The notes under the pieces were generated by a model that did no database searches, was not told the origin of the DNA, and saw only the letters and a list, made by a program, of their open reading frames with translations. From Butyrivibrio hungatei (GTDB lineage: Bacteria > Bacillota > Clostridia > Lachnospirales > Lachnospiraceae): a stretch of 64,000 nucleotides of DNA. Numbering within the stretch: the first letter of the stretch is position 1; every line of letters begins with the position of its first letter. Positions 18,901 to 26,501 of this stretch are shown here, piece after piece. A program made the position numbers and the translations under genes. The stretch covers positions 310,001 to 374,000 of the forward strand of contig NZ_FMUR01000004.1 of assembly GCF_900101605.1 (NCBI RefSeq), given 5' to 3'.

Positions 18901-19531
18901 CAAATACATCTAAAGCGTCTTTGGAAAAGCGCTTTAAATCAGCCAATAATCCATTTACATCCCTGTCTTTTTTTATTAACTCTTTAACAAACTGTTTATA
19001 TGTATCAGGGTAATTCTTCTCCCATTCTTCAATTCTGGCAACAGCGAGGGAATAGTATGTATCTGGAGAAATATCATCCAAGCCATCCCTCTTTAATGCA
19101 TCACTCAAAGCAACTAAAAAAGCTTGATTTAAATCCCCTTTTGAATCATTTAAAATAACAGGTAAAAACCTTTTCTTACTATCCCAAATAGTTCTAAGGT
19201 TGTCAGCTGCCTGATTTCCAACTTCGTCAACCGATCTAAATCTCTTTTCAAGTTCCTTTACAATTTTCTCATTTTTTCCATTTCTTTCCAGCGAAAGAAT
19301 TGCCAAAAGTACTAATAACAGGTGCGACTTTCCCTTACCATATGGGCCTATCATCAAAGTTGCCTGCTCTTTATCTCCAATTATTGATTCAAAATAACCA
19401 TTGATAAAAGCAATCGACGACTTTGTAGGAATATAACTAAGAACTTTTTCTTCCTTATTCAGGCTAAGGTACAAATTTATCGACGTTTTAAAATTACTAT
19501 TAAACCCAACAATATCTTTAAGACTTTCCAT
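15953..19531 (-). CDS. sspC: SspC-like large P-loop ATPase
   Basis: 1192 residues. Walker A is GPYGKGKS (62-69) and Walker B is IYIVFDEF (251-258), followed by an AAA+-like core with KIFVTMVAHKS. The rest is a long helical C-terminal region without recognised domains. Large ATPases of this kind partner the DUF4007 and PP-loop proteins in SspBCD complexes and also resemble BrxC/PglY ATPases of BREX. The DUF4007 neighbour argues for SspC. It probably powers DNA engagement for sulfur insertion. It starts 11 nt after the DUF4007 gene. Confidence 0.82.
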   Translation of the reverse strand: MESLKDIVGFNSNFKTSINLYLSLNKEEKVLSYIPTKSSIAFINGYFESIIGDKEQATLMIGPYGKGKSHLLLVLLAILSLERNGKNEKIVKELEKRFRSVDEVGNQAADNLRTIWDSKKRFLPVILNDSKGDLNQAFLVALSDALKRDGLDDISPDTYYSLAVARIEEWEKNYPDTYKQFVKELIKKDRDVNGLLADLKRFSKDALDVFVQIYPKVTAGSEFNPLAASDVLPLYKSISEKLVEECGYSGIYIVFDEFSKFIEGQEKDKSSVGNNMKLLQDMCELAADSQNAKIFVTMVAHKSIKEYGKYLSQEIINAFTGIEGRIIEKYFVTSSKNNYELIKNAIVKDEKKLQSIAAYKRIVSQESEQKFFQLPAFKSNFDEDDFISTVLKGCYPFNPITAYLLLNISEKVAQNERTLFTFISNDEPNSTARFIVNHSAGDSWYVGADLIYDYFAGLFKKEVTNEMVHNLWLGAEYAISKCEDEEAIKLIKALAVVLIVNKDEEMPADRRVLALAVDVSDPEEIISDLLENKIIYQKGSTGTFAFKTRAGSALKAEIKRQRELKGNSVNYANALLHVSGKYYVLPKKYNTKKMITRYFQHEYLDVDTFLAINNEETLLNNTPADGKVITLYSFSSAKQDKVKKHVKELASDRLVFVAPSKAIKVDKKLLDYEIIQELHDSKTFVSDNEILNRELPLLEEDITTEVEDVISDAYSREQSKVFYYADGKVQELNGGKEEKAVNICCENLYYKSPVINNEIINRSFITTSQTRKARINIIQAILTHSDNKEFFAGTNQEATVYRSLFVVTGLRTNQENEDLKEVMEIIHDFIESCSDNKRRISELINRLCAKPYGMRNGVIPLYLAYAFAQRKEDLVVYFADKEVLISPDIIVNMCESPEDYELFVSKEDLEKEKYINDLRKLFFVEDNKNLSDNRIKDIYVCMQRWFRALPQASRNLVKAEDYVKDEKVLGAMRLLKSELQQVEFNPYEVLFVTVPEQLATDSLDEAYKIIRSSCRAYGAYLGWIQSQVIDIIYGLFGGKKKTDLHHLLTEWYEGQSDISKQGLLGGRVNAFMSCIENLNVYSDVDVAVKVAKAVTDIYVENWTDVSYDEFKDQLANVVSTVEQMKDSVDDGKLELSFTGKNGKAIKRFYDRVDEGTGSVLRNILEDTLEEYDDLSVNDRVAILLEMIEKIIG

Positions 19532-19542
19532 ACTTATTCATC

Positions 19543-20412
19543 CTATCTGCTATTTCTGTAGTATTCTTCAAGAACCTCTACTGGAGAAAACTCTTTTTCT
19601 CTATAAATCATGTCCAGTCCTGCTGTTCTATCCACATGAATATAGCCTAATGCATCGAGTTTATCCAAATAATCATTTATCATTACAAAGTTCATCTGAT
19701 ATATATTCTGTAATCCATTTTCATTAATTGCCAGTTCTTCGATTGAGATTGAGTCCAATCCTAGCATCTTATTTGCAAGTTCATACAGAACAACCCATTC
19801 ATTAACCACTCGTCTGTCAGCATGAACCTTGGAATATCTTCCATCTACCTTTTTTAGAAGCTTTAGTTCAGAAAATGGAGAAATATTCTTATCTTCCGGA
19901 TCCGTAATTTCTTTAGTATTACTATACATATTCAGGATTACATCAACGTCACTTTTTACCGAATTGTCAGAGAACGTCGTGCCTTCAGCATATTTTGTTA
20001 TTTCTCTTTTTAGTATTTGCTGTATCTGATCCCTGTTTAAATCATCAACCTGACATCTGTTAAAAAACATAAACCAAGATGTAGCCTCTTCAATGTTCTT
20101 AGCTATATTTGAATGCAAAATCCAAAGAGTAAAAACATCTTCAAAATATAGGTCGTTATCATAGATAATTCTTCCTATTTCTGTAAGTGATGCCCCTTTC
20201 CCAGGAGTCTCGGAAATCAACCCAAAAGCTCTTAGCCAATAGCGAACAGACTTCACCATGTTGTTACCAATTCCGAATATGTCTGGTGCCTCTTCACTCT
20301 GAAATACTCCTGAGTTTTCATTTACTATTATCAAACCTTTGTTAAGCCACCCCTCTCTAAGGGCAAATTTTTCATGTCCTTGAAGTCTAAGCTTAATTTT
20401 ACTTGTTGCCAT
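19543..20412 (-). CDS. sspB: DUF4007 protein (SspB-like DNA nickase)
   Basis: 289 residues. The DUF4007 hallmark HEKFALREGWLNKG is at 13-26, followed by helical, winged-helix-like regions. SspB proteins carry this domain and nick DNA during single-stranded phosphorothioation. A GAGGA site six bases before the ATG and a one-base gap from the SspD stop indicate tight coupling. The order D-B-C-A with uniform spacing supports one multi-subunit modification machine. No active-site residues can be assigned by eye. Confidence 0.85.
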   Translation of the reverse strand: MATSKIKLRLQGHEKFALREGWLNKGLIIVNENSGVFQSEEAPDIFGIGNNMVKSVRYWLRAFGLISETPGKGASLTEIGRIIYDNDLYFEDVFTLWILHSNIAKNIEEATSWFMFFNRCQVDDLNRDQIQQILKREITKYAEGTTFSDNSVKSDVDVILNMYSNTKEITDPEDKNISPFSELKLLKKVDGRYSKVHADRRVVNEWVVLYELANKMLGLDSISIEELAINENGLQNIYQMNFVMINDYLDKLDALGYIHVDRTAGLDMIYREKEFSPVEVLEEYYRNSR

Positions 20413-20413
20413 A

Positions 20414-22144
20414 TTATGTCCTCTTTATTCCCAATACTTTTCTCATATAACATCCTGCATTAAAGTGGCCAACACATTCTGTACATCTTATGCACTTGTC
20501 ATTATCAATTGTATAACTTACATTTCCATGGCCATCATCTTTAACACTAATAGCATCATGTTTGCATACCGCTTCGCAAGCCTTACATCCTAGGCACATT
20601 TGGTACTTTGTAAGCTGACACTGTATTTTCATTTCAGCAGTAGCAAGATTTTTTGAACCTGCTATCTTAGCATCCTTAATTATTACTTTAAGCTTTGTAC
20701 TACCTATTCTTCCCTGAAGAATAAGGACAACCTTTCCAGTCTTATTAAGGACATAGACCTCACCCAATCTTTTGTTTCCAAGTTCCTTGTTAATATAGCC
20801 AAAGGGCTTGAACAATTCGTAAAACTCTTCGCTGATTGGTCTTTGAAGAACATAGTTAAATGCATTTTCATCAGTAGCGCATGGCTCAAATGTAACTATC
20901 GACTTCTGAGCAGCCTCTAGTCCATTTCCACCTTGTCTTGCCTTCCAACCGCCCTCTGCCACATAGTCTTCAGGATCAGGCTTTCCGATTTGTTTTGCAA
21001 ATTCCACTAAAACATCATGCCAATGAATATACTGATCATACATATGAACCTTTGAAAGATATTCAGACCATCCACCATTATTAGGGCAACACCAGCACCC
21101 TACACGCGTCCACCCGAGCCTATATGCATAATTAAAATCAATTCCTGTTGTCAGAATATAAAGCCATACATCAAAATCAATCCAATCAATTATCGGAGAA
21201 ACAACCGTTTGCTTTGTTATCTTCGGGCTTTCACTTTCTCGTTCATATTTACTTCTGCTAATTGATTCGCTACGTCTAATACCCTGAAAACTCAGTATGT
21301 TTGTTTTATCCTTAAATGCAGATGAAATAGTTTTCTGAATTGCCCCCGTCTTAAATACAGTGCAACACCATCGCATAACTCTGCTCGGCGGCCCAACAAC
21401 ACTACAAAGATCTTCGAAGTTTTTCTCTCTATTCTTTGCCGTAAGAATCCTTACTCCTTGTGATTCTTCGTTCTTATTAAATCTTTTCTTGTATTCCAAA
21501 GTGTACGGGAACTCAAGTGTTGTATCCCCAAAAACATGCAATACCTTATTAGTTCCCAAAGCACGATTAACAAGATGAGACGTTACAGTTGAATCTTTTC
21601 CTCCACTAAAAGAAACCATCATATCTTCAATGCTGTATTTATCAGTATATTTCTGAATAAAGCTGACAGCTTCTTCTGTTATGTAATTATATCGATCAGC
21701 ATTAGCTTTCACGAATTTGTCTATATGTTGCTTAAAGAAATTATAATCTATTTTTTCTACTGCTTTTTCATAAGCTTCTTTCACAGCCTTAATTTCTTCT
21801 ATTGGCTTAGAATTCTCCTTACTTACAGAAAGCTTAATCTTTTGACCATCGACAATATAGGAATTAGAGCCATACCAGATTGAGCTCTTCTGATACTTAT
21901 ATGGGTCACCCGTAGTCAACAGAGAAATCAATATATTTTCTTCTGGAAAAACCGGTCGAATATCTGTCGCAATATATTTTCCTTTTTTGCCACAAATCGG
22001 GCATTCATTTTCATATATAGGAATACCGCATTCATCACACCAATATAACGTTGATGACATTTCCGTAGCATGACCACATTTTGGATTAATACAATTAGTG
22101 CCATTCATAGGGACCTTGCATTTAGGGCATATTCTTTCTATCAT
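20414..22144 (-). CDS. sspD: SspD-like PP-loop sulfotransferase with zinc ribbons and ferredoxin domain
   Basis: 576 residues. Zinc-ribbon Cys pairs (CPKC at 6-9, CDEC at 36-39, CPIC at 48-51) precede the PP-loop SGGKDS at 180-185, typical of ATP pyrophosphatases of the PAPS-reductase family. Cys-rich WCC and CWCC motifs follow in the catalytic part. The C terminus is a two-cluster ferredoxin: Cys 517, 520, 523, 527 and Cys 551, 554, 557, 565. It would activate and transfer sulfur to DNA. The zinc-ribbon and ferredoxin additions make it longer than plain DndC. The start has GGTGG four bases upstream. Confidence 0.88.
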   Translation of the reverse strand: MIERICPKCKVPMNGTNCINPKCGHATEMSSTLYWCDECGIPIYENECPICGKKGKYIATDIRPVFPEENILISLLTTGDPYKYQKSSIWYGSNSYIVDGQKIKLSVSKENSKPIEEIKAVKEAYEKAVEKIDYNFFKQHIDKFVKANADRYNYITEEAVSFIQKYTDKYSIEDMMVSFSGGKDSTVTSHLVNRALGTNKVLHVFGDTTLEFPYTLEYKKRFNKNEESQGVRILTAKNREKNFEDLCSVVGPPSRVMRWCCTVFKTGAIQKTISSAFKDKTNILSFQGIRRSESISRSKYERESESPKITKQTVVSPIIDWIDFDVWLYILTTGIDFNYAYRLGWTRVGCWCCPNNGGWSEYLSKVHMYDQYIHWHDVLVEFAKQIGKPDPEDYVAEGGWKARQGGNGLEAAQKSIVTFEPCATDENAFNYVLQRPISEEFYELFKPFGYINKELGNKRLGEVYVLNKTGKVVLILQGRIGSTKLKVIIKDAKIAGSKNLATAEMKIQCQLTKYQMCLGCKACEAVCKHDAISVKDDGHGNVSYTIDNDKCIRCTECVGHFNAGCYMRKVLGIKRT

Positions 22145-22160
22145 AAAACCACCAATATAT

Positions 22161-22367
22161 TTATTCTACTTTTACTGCATCGCATACATCGCCTATGTTA
22201 CAATCAAAAAAATCACATATACGAAGAATAACAGACATAGATACTTCTTGTCCTTTATTTAATTTTGTCATAGTACCAGAGGCAATTTTCAATTCTTCTC
22301 GAAACTCCTGCTTGCTCATTTCCTGTTCTGCTAACATTACCCATAATTTCTTGTAACTGATTTTCAT
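22161..22367 (-). CDS. Cro/CI-type small HTH regulator heading the ssp operon
   Basis: A 68-residue stand-alone HTH (KKLWVMLAEQEMSKQEFRE, then SGTMTKLNKG and ILRICDFFDCNIGD) of the YozG/Cro type. The ATG at 22367 has GTGAGG six bases upstream; a GTG four codons earlier lies within that site and is less likely. It precedes the SspD gene by 16 nt and is probably the operon's repressor, acting at the palindrome at 22436-22450. Phosphorothioation operons often have such regulators. Confidence 0.8.
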   Translation of the reverse strand: MKISYKKLWVMLAEQEMSKQEFREELKIASGTMTKLNKGQEVSMSVILRICDFFDCNIGDVCDAVKVE

Positions 22368-22409
22368 AGTTTGCCTCACAGATAAAAAAGATACAGCTGC
22401 ATCCTACTA

Positions 22410-22450
22410 ATTTTATCATAATGAGATATCACACGCACCAAATAATGGTG
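22410..22450 (-). promoter_or_regulatory. Candidate promoter and operator for the ssp operon
   Basis: On the minus strand an extended -10 (TGATAAAAT, plus positions 22410-22418) lies 40-50 bases before the HTH gene. Just upstream is a perfect inverted repeat, CACCA-TTATT-TGGTG (22436-22450), placed near the -35 region where a bound repressor would block polymerase. No good -35 is visible. The pairing of HTH gene and palindrome is suggestive only. Confidence 0.4.
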
Positions 22451-22562
22451 TTTTTATTCAAGTTCTTGCGATTTTCATTCAACTTTGTAAACAAAATTTC
22501 GCAACAAAATTTTCCAAATTTTAATTTTCAACTCAATTCCACATTTCCATTTTCAGCGACTT

Positions 22563-22709
22563 CTATATATCAATTTGATTAACTTTACGCTTGATATAAT
22601 CAGCAATTTCTTTATCCATCATATCTATCAGAATTGGCATTTCAAAAATAGTATCCGATAAACTCCCAAATATACTTGAACTTCTATCTAAATGAAAAAG
22701 AGGGAGTAT
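22563..22709 (-). pseudogene. Unidentified C-terminal gene remnant
   Basis: A minus-strand frame without a start reads ...LPLFHLDRSSSIFGSLSDT and ends MMDKEIADYIKRKVNQIDI, with protein-like composition, overlapping a terminator hairpin at its 5' side. It looks like the tail of a lost gene. The family is not recognised. Confidence 0.3.
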
Positions 22710-22728
22710 TAATCGAAATCAATACTCC
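22694..22728 (-). terminator. Rho-independent terminator after the 105-aa gene
   Basis: Minus-strand stem GGAGTATT / AATACTCC (22721-22728 with 22703-22710) with a 10-base loop, followed by CTCTTTTTC. It separates the conjugative element's first transcript from the ssp operon promoter. Confidence 0.7.
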
Positions 22729-22756
22729 TCAAAAGTTTTTTACAATCTATTAGATC

Positions 22757-23074
22757 CTATAACTCAGATACTTCTTTTATAAAATTGAGTGCTAAATCCA
22801 TATTAGGAAACACAATATGGTTTTCCTTGTCACTGTACCGATATTTAGAATCAAAGTATACAGACTTTGATGACTGCGCATACCACTTCCCCATATCTTT
22901 TCCTACAAACATATATACTTCATTATCAGATTTATCAGAAAGCCAAAACTGTATTCTTTCCCTTATGCGTTTTACATTGCCTACATTTACATAGGGTGCA
23001 ACTCTATCTGTCCTGTATTCTGCTGTTATCCCGCATTCATTCAGGAATTCACATATTTTCTTTAGCTTATCCAT
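22757..23074 (-). CDS. Hypothetical protein, 105 aa
   Basis: The ATG at 23074 follows GGAGG by six bases, which fixes the start over an ATG ten codons upstream. The protein is soluble with a mixed alpha/beta pattern: an N-terminal helix (MDKLKKICEFLNECGITAEY), an IQFWLSDKSDNEVYMFVGKD strand pair and a C-terminal amphipathic helix. I do not recognise the family. It is the last gene of the mobile-element transcript before the terminator at 22694-22728. Confidence 0.65.
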   Translation of the reverse strand: MDKLKKICEFLNECGITAEYRTDRVAPYVNVGNVKRIRERIQFWLSDKSDNEVYMFVGKDMGKWYAQSSKSVYFDSKYRYSDKENHIVFPNMDLALNFIKEVSEL

Positions 23075-23144
23075 ATCATCCCTCCTACTATTATTATAAT
23101 CCACTTTTAGTAAAAGCTTTTAAAAAATATCCAAAAACTCAATA

Positions 23145-23185
23145 TAAAAAGAACTGGCCAGCCCCATCTATGGAACCAGCCAGTT
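23145..23185 (-). terminator. Rho-independent terminator after spoVG-like gene
   Basis: Minus-strand stem AACTGGC / GCCAGTT (23179-23185 with 23152-23158), loop of 20 bases, followed by CTTTTTAT. The stretch 23186-23317 between it and the SpoVG gene holds nothing else I can identify. Confidence 0.65.
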
Positions 23186-23317
23186 TTCCTCATTTACTAT
23201 CACTCTCTGCATTTATGTTTGAAGTAGTTAAATTAATCTATAAAGAGTTTATCCCCATGCAGCATATCATCCGGCATTTACTCTTTTCTCATATGTGCAA
23301 CTTCTACTTACAAATTC

Positions 23318-23611
23318 TTACCACTCAAACTCAACCGCCTCCCCTGACTCATAGCTTTCCTTGATCTTCGCATAAAGCTCCTCGCGAAATTCTTTTGTTA
23401 TAGGAAAAGCTATATCCTTAAAAATTGGATTGCCTTCCTCATCGACTGTTTTCGTTTTGAAGCTCGGCATGGAGACGAATGTGCCGCCTTTCCTACTTTC
23501 TACGATTGAGATATTTCTTACTGCGAAGCAATCTCCAAAAGTTACTGTACAAATTCCTCTTACATTGTTTGAACTTGCTTCAAGCTTATTTGCTTTAATA
23601 CTTACTTTCAT
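23318..23611 (-). CDS. SpoVG-family septation/regulatory protein
   Basis: 97 residues from the ATG at 23611, set by GGAGG seven bases upstream. It carries the family signature: NVRGICTVTFGDCFAVRNI, then SMPSFKT, KDIAFPITKEFREEL and an acidic tail. SpoVG proteins bind RNA and DNA and modulate septation and virulence. Accessory copies are common in Firmicute conjugative elements directly beside the relaxase, as here, so this is probably the element's own copy, not the chromosomal spoVG. Confidence 0.88.
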   Translation of the reverse strand: MKVSIKANKLEASSNNVRGICTVTFGDCFAVRNISIVESRKGGTFVSMPSFKTKTVDEEGNPIFKDIAFPITKEFREELYAKIKESYESGEAVEFEW

Positions 23612-23643
23612 CTCTTTAATCCTCCTGATAATTATTCTTATTC

Positions 23644-23700
23644 TCATCCTGCCGGCGCTGAGGGTCGTTGTGGCAAGCAGTGCGTTTGTCCGACAAACGC
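23644..23700. other. Candidate oriT: nic-like motif and inverted repeat next to the relaxase gene
   Basis: The plus strand reads CATCCTGCCGGCGCTGAGGG at 23645-23664, which resembles the MOBP/RP4 nic region (YATCCTG|Y then a CGGC-rich stretch). Thirty bases on is a perfect 9-1-9 inverted repeat, GCGTTTGTC-C-GACAAACGC (23682-23700). Both lie in the gap between relaxase and SpoVG genes. The repeat is on the other side of nic compared with RP4, so the match is partial. Confidence 0.35.
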
Positions 23701-23712
23701 GTTATGCGGCTC

Positions 23713-24885
23713 TTACAACACTGACTGCGTCCGTGAGTTTCGGGTACGTTTATCACGACCCTCTTTTTCATTTTTGCCTTGCTCCTGACGGTACAACATT
23801 TCTAAATTGCGCTTTGCGATCAGGTACTCATGGATATCTTTATTGATTCCCGCATACTCCGTAAACTCTTTTTTCTTCTCTTCAAGAATGTGGCCATACT
23901 CATCACGAAGCTTACGCATATTGAGCTTCTGTCCCTTTGGCACAGATTTATAGACTTCCTCTGCTGCCTTATAGATAAGGAGCTGCGCTTCATGCTCACT
24001 GTAAAATTTCTTACTGTATCCGCTCTTTTTGTAGGCTTCGAACACTTTCCTGTTCTTGGAATAATCGATAATGGCCTGCTGCCGTTTTTTGTTCTCCGAA
24101 AGAAGCGCTTCCTTCTCCTTCATAGAATCCTTAAGTTCTTTGAGCCTCCCGCTTCTCTCATCGGTCATTTCTTTAAGTTGCTCATAAGACTCGATTTTAT
24201 GTTCCTGAAGAAAAAGAACTGTCTTAGCCATCTGTTTTGCGTTAAAACGCTTTGCCCAGGTCACATATCCTTTACCTTTTCCTTCCATGAGCTTTGCTTC
24301 AATATCCTTAATAAACTCCAGCTTCTTATCGGTAAAATGCTCTTTCCTTGAATATCTGCCTTTGCTTTTTCGCTCCTTGTACGGAGCACGCTTTATTATA
24401 GACAGACCATTTTCGAAGCAGATAATATCTGAAATTCTTCGAAGAGCAATTCCCGAAAAATAGAAATTGCGGAATTTCTTTTTTCCATCCATTGAGATTG
24501 CATTAAAGATGATGTGGTTATGGATATGGGCTTTGTCCGTATGAGTACAGACCGTGAATGCATATTTCCCCTTGGTGAACCTCATAGCAAGCTCGTATCC
24601 GATCTCATTTGCTTTCTCCGGCGTTACCTCCCCGGGCTTAAATGACTGTCTGATCTGGTAAGCAATTATTTCTTTTCTCCTGACATCCCTTACACCGTTG
24701 TGGTACAACGATTGAGAAAGCAAAAACTCTTCATCCGCGGTTTCGATATCACAGCCATATGTGGAAATATACTTTTTCTCCTCGGTCTTAAGATCATTTT
24801 CTGTATAATCCATTCGCTCCTTTAAGCTCTCTGCGATGGTTCTGCCCCTAATCTGATGAAGAGCCAGTAGCCTTGTTGCCGCCAT
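23713..24885 (-). CDS. Relaxase / mobilization nuclease (MOBP-like)
   Basis: 390 residues. The N-terminal relaxase domain carries the three-histidine motif HTDKAHIHNHIIFN, which binds the metal for nicking at oriT. The rest is a highly charged coiled-coil region containing KQMAKTVLFLQEHKIESYEQ, ending in a basic tail. It would nick and covalently hold the transferred strand, with MobC (25341-25673) as accessory. The length is at the short end for this family; no truncation is obvious. The start has an AAGGGG site. Confidence 0.88.
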   Translation of the reverse strand: MAATRLLALHQIRGRTIAESLKERMDYTENDLKTEEKKYISTYGCDIETADEEFLLSQSLYHNGVRDVRRKEIIAYQIRQSFKPGEVTPEKANEIGYELAMRFTKGKYAFTVCTHTDKAHIHNHIIFNAISMDGKKKFRNFYFSGIALRRISDIICFENGLSIIKRAPYKERKSKGRYSRKEHFTDKKLEFIKDIEAKLMEGKGKGYVTWAKRFNAKQMAKTVLFLQEHKIESYEQLKEMTDERSGRLKELKDSMKEKEALLSENKKRQQAIIDYSKNRKVFEAYKKSGYSKKFYSEHEAQLLIYKAAEEVYKSVPKGQKLNMRKLRDEYGHILEEKKKEFTEYAGINKDIHEYLIAKRNLEMLYRQEQGKNEKEGRDKRTRNSRTQSVL

Positions 24886-24907
24886 ATTCTTCCCCTTTCA
24901 AAAAGAC

Positions 24908-24942
24908 AGGGACAACTCATCCTTTATGGAAAAGCTGTCCCT
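24908..24942. repeat. Hairpin upstream of the relaxase gene
   Basis: A perfect 7-bp inverted repeat AGGGACA (24908-24914) / TGTCCCT (24936-24942) in the 80-base gap between the membrane protein and the relaxase. It could be a weak attenuator or part of the transfer origin. It has no T-tract on the minus strand. Confidence 0.5.
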
Positions 24943-24965
24943 TGGTCTATATCATTTATTTAGTT

Positions 24966-25250
24966 TTATACTCTTTTAAGTACTCTGTGAGCTGATTCTA
25001 AGAAAAGCTGGATATTGGCTGCCGCGAACAAACATGCAAACATGACTATCAGTATCGCCGCAAAGAAGATCGCACATGGAATCATCTTAAATATAATTGA
25101 AAGAATACAGAAGATACCACACAACCATACAGCAAAGCCAACGACATAGCATCCTACGTATATAGATACCTTCGTAATGAGAGTTGCCGCATCGACAGCC
25201 AGCAGTAACGGTAACACCAATATTTTTAAAAGAAATCTCATAATCCACAT
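24966..25250 (-). CDS. Small integral membrane protein of the transfer region
   Basis: 94 residues, almost entirely hydrophobic with about three transmembrane helices (LLKILVLPLLLAVDAATLI; VGCYVVGFAVWLCGIFCILS; CAIFFAAILIVMFACLF) and a basic end. The ATG at 25250 follows AGGAGG by six bases. Small membrane proteins lie at this place in many Tn1549-like elements. The role is unknown; it may associate with the mating channel. Confidence 0.75.
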   Translation of the reverse strand: MWIMRFLLKILVLPLLLAVDAATLITKVSIYVGCYVVGFAVWLCGIFCILSIIFKMIPCAIFFAAILIVMFACLFAAANIQLFLESAHRVLKRV

Positions 25251-25340
25251 GTCAAACCTCCTTAATTCATCTCATTTGCATTGAGTCTATTTCCTGCAAA
25301 TTTAAAATGCAAGGATGCCTCCATGAACTTACTTTCATTC

Positions 25341-25673
25341 TCATTTGATGGATGCAAACTTTTTAAGGATTGCCCGCATGCCTTTCCAGATATCTTCAAA
25401 CCTCCGTTGCAGATCTTTGATATCCGGTACGCAGATGACGCCAAGACCGTTCGCTTTCTTGGCATACTGGTTGAGATTGTTTGAGCACATGCGGATAAGA
25501 TATACCATTTCCCTGAGATCTTTGGTATCTACCCTCACGCAGTATCCGTCGAGTATCATCTTTCGCATATACTTACTCATGTTTGTGATTCCCGCTTCTT
25601 CCATCTTTGCCCTCATACGCTCAAGCTCATCATCTGACAATCTCACCGAGATCCTGTTTGTGCGGTTTTGCAA
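25341..25673 (-). CDS. mobC: MobC-family relaxosome protein
   Basis: 110 residues starting at a TTG (25673). The N terminus is a ribbon-helix-helix (ISVRLSDDELERMRAKMEEA, then MSKYMRKMIL), and the body YLIRMCSNNLNQYAKKAN is the MobC signature. It binds near oriT and helps the relaxase melt and nick. It lies 3 nt after a 46-aa gene and uses the GGTGG around that gene's stop as a ribosome binding site. Confidence 0.88.
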   Translation of the reverse strand: MQNRTNRISVRLSDDELERMRAKMEEAGITNMSKYMRKMILDGYCVRVDTKDLREMVYLIRMCSNNLNQYAKKANGLGVICVPDIKDLQRRFEDIWKGMRAILKKFASIK

Positions 25674-25676
25674 TTT

Positions 25677-25817
25677 TCACCACCTCTGCTTATATGAATC
25701 AAGCTTTTTAAGAACAGACGGCTTTTTCACCCGCTCTTTTACCATAGTTCCCATTTTCTTCCCGATTGTCATGAAACGGCGAGTTGCCGCCTCCTTATCA
25801 AAAATCATCTGCTCCAT
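25677..25817 (-). CDS. Small basic protein, 46 aa
   Basis: This frame begins at the ATG at 25817, directly after the TAA of the DUF4366 gene, and is served by an AAGGAGG site. It encodes a basic helical peptide (MEQMIFDKEAATRRFMTIGK...). The stop lies 3 nt before mobC. Spacing and ribosome binding site support a real, translationally coupled gene, possibly an accessory of the relaxosome. No family is recognised. Confidence 0.6.
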   Translation of the reverse strand: MEQMIFDKEAATRRFMTIGKKMGTMVKERVKKPSVLKKLDSYKQRW

Positions 25818-26501
25818 TTACTCTTCCTCCTTATCTTCAGGAATATCAATATAATCATCTGCATAGTCGCTATCGGGATCTTCACCGTTCTTCCTGCGCT
25901 TGAAGCTCTCGCTGTTACTGTAGAAGTAGAATCCTGCTACGCCCGCAAGACCGAGAACAATAATAAGTCCAAGTAAAAGATTCGGTTTCTTCTTTTCCTT
26001 GACCACTTCAAGTTCCGGCTCCTCCGTTGCCACAATATCCTGTGGTTGCTGAGTTTGCTGAACAGGTTCTATGGGAGTTTCAATATCATCACCTTCTTGA
26101 CCTTCGAGTTCTTTTTTCTCCTCATCGCTTAACAGGTCCATAAGGTCTCTCTCATCTACCTGATTGAGGAAATGAACGTTGTTTGCTCCTGTTGTGTTGT
26201 CGCGGTCTACGATGATATAAAAGATTTTTCCGTTCTTGGTAGTTACCGTCATGAACTGCTTGCTGTGATTGTCACTGCTCACATTGTCATCAACAATTGT
26301 AGTGTTGCCCTCAGGTGTAAGAGGCTTGTGATCTTCTTCCTCTTTATTTTTTTCTTTTCCCTCATCCTTAACCGCATCTTTATCTTCATCAATAACTGAT
26401 GTATCAACGTTTTCCGGAACATAGGCATAAGCCGTCACAGGAAATGCCCATATCATAAGTGAAGCTGCAAGTGCAGGCAACTTAAATCTGTTCTTCATCA
26501 T
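25818..26501 (-). CDS. DUF4366 mobile-element protein (CD1107 type), membrane anchored
   Basis: The ATG at 26501 follows GGAGG by six bases, giving 227 residues. It has a signal peptide (ALAASLMIWAFPVTAYA), an extracytoplasmic domain with MTVTTKNGKIFYIIVDRD and NNVHFLNQVDERDLM, a Gln/Glu-rich linker and a C-terminal membrane helix (LLLGLIIVLGLAGVAGFYFY) with a charged cytoplasmic tail. Such proteins are invariant in Tn1549-like conjugation modules and are thought to be surface parts of the transfer apparatus. It overlaps the DUF4315 gene by 20 nt. Confidence 0.85.
   Translation of the reverse strand: MMKNRFKLPALAASLMIWAFPVTAYAYVPENVDTSVIDEDKDAVKDEGKEKNKEEEDHKPLTPEGNTTIVDDNVSSDNHSKQFMTVTTKNGKIFYIIVDRDNTTGANNVHFLNQVDERDLMDLLSDEEKKELEGQEGDDIETPIEPVQQTQQPQDIVATEEPELEVVKEKKKPNLLLGLIIVLGLAGVAGFYFYSNSESFKRRKNGEDPDSDYADDYIDIPEDKEEE

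Noticed and set aside
25345-25854. 169-codon plus-strand frame opposite mobC
   Set aside because: Antisense shadow: mobC and the 46-aa gene on the minus strand have good ribosome binding sites and family match, while the plus frame has none and reads as low-complexity hydrophobic sequence.
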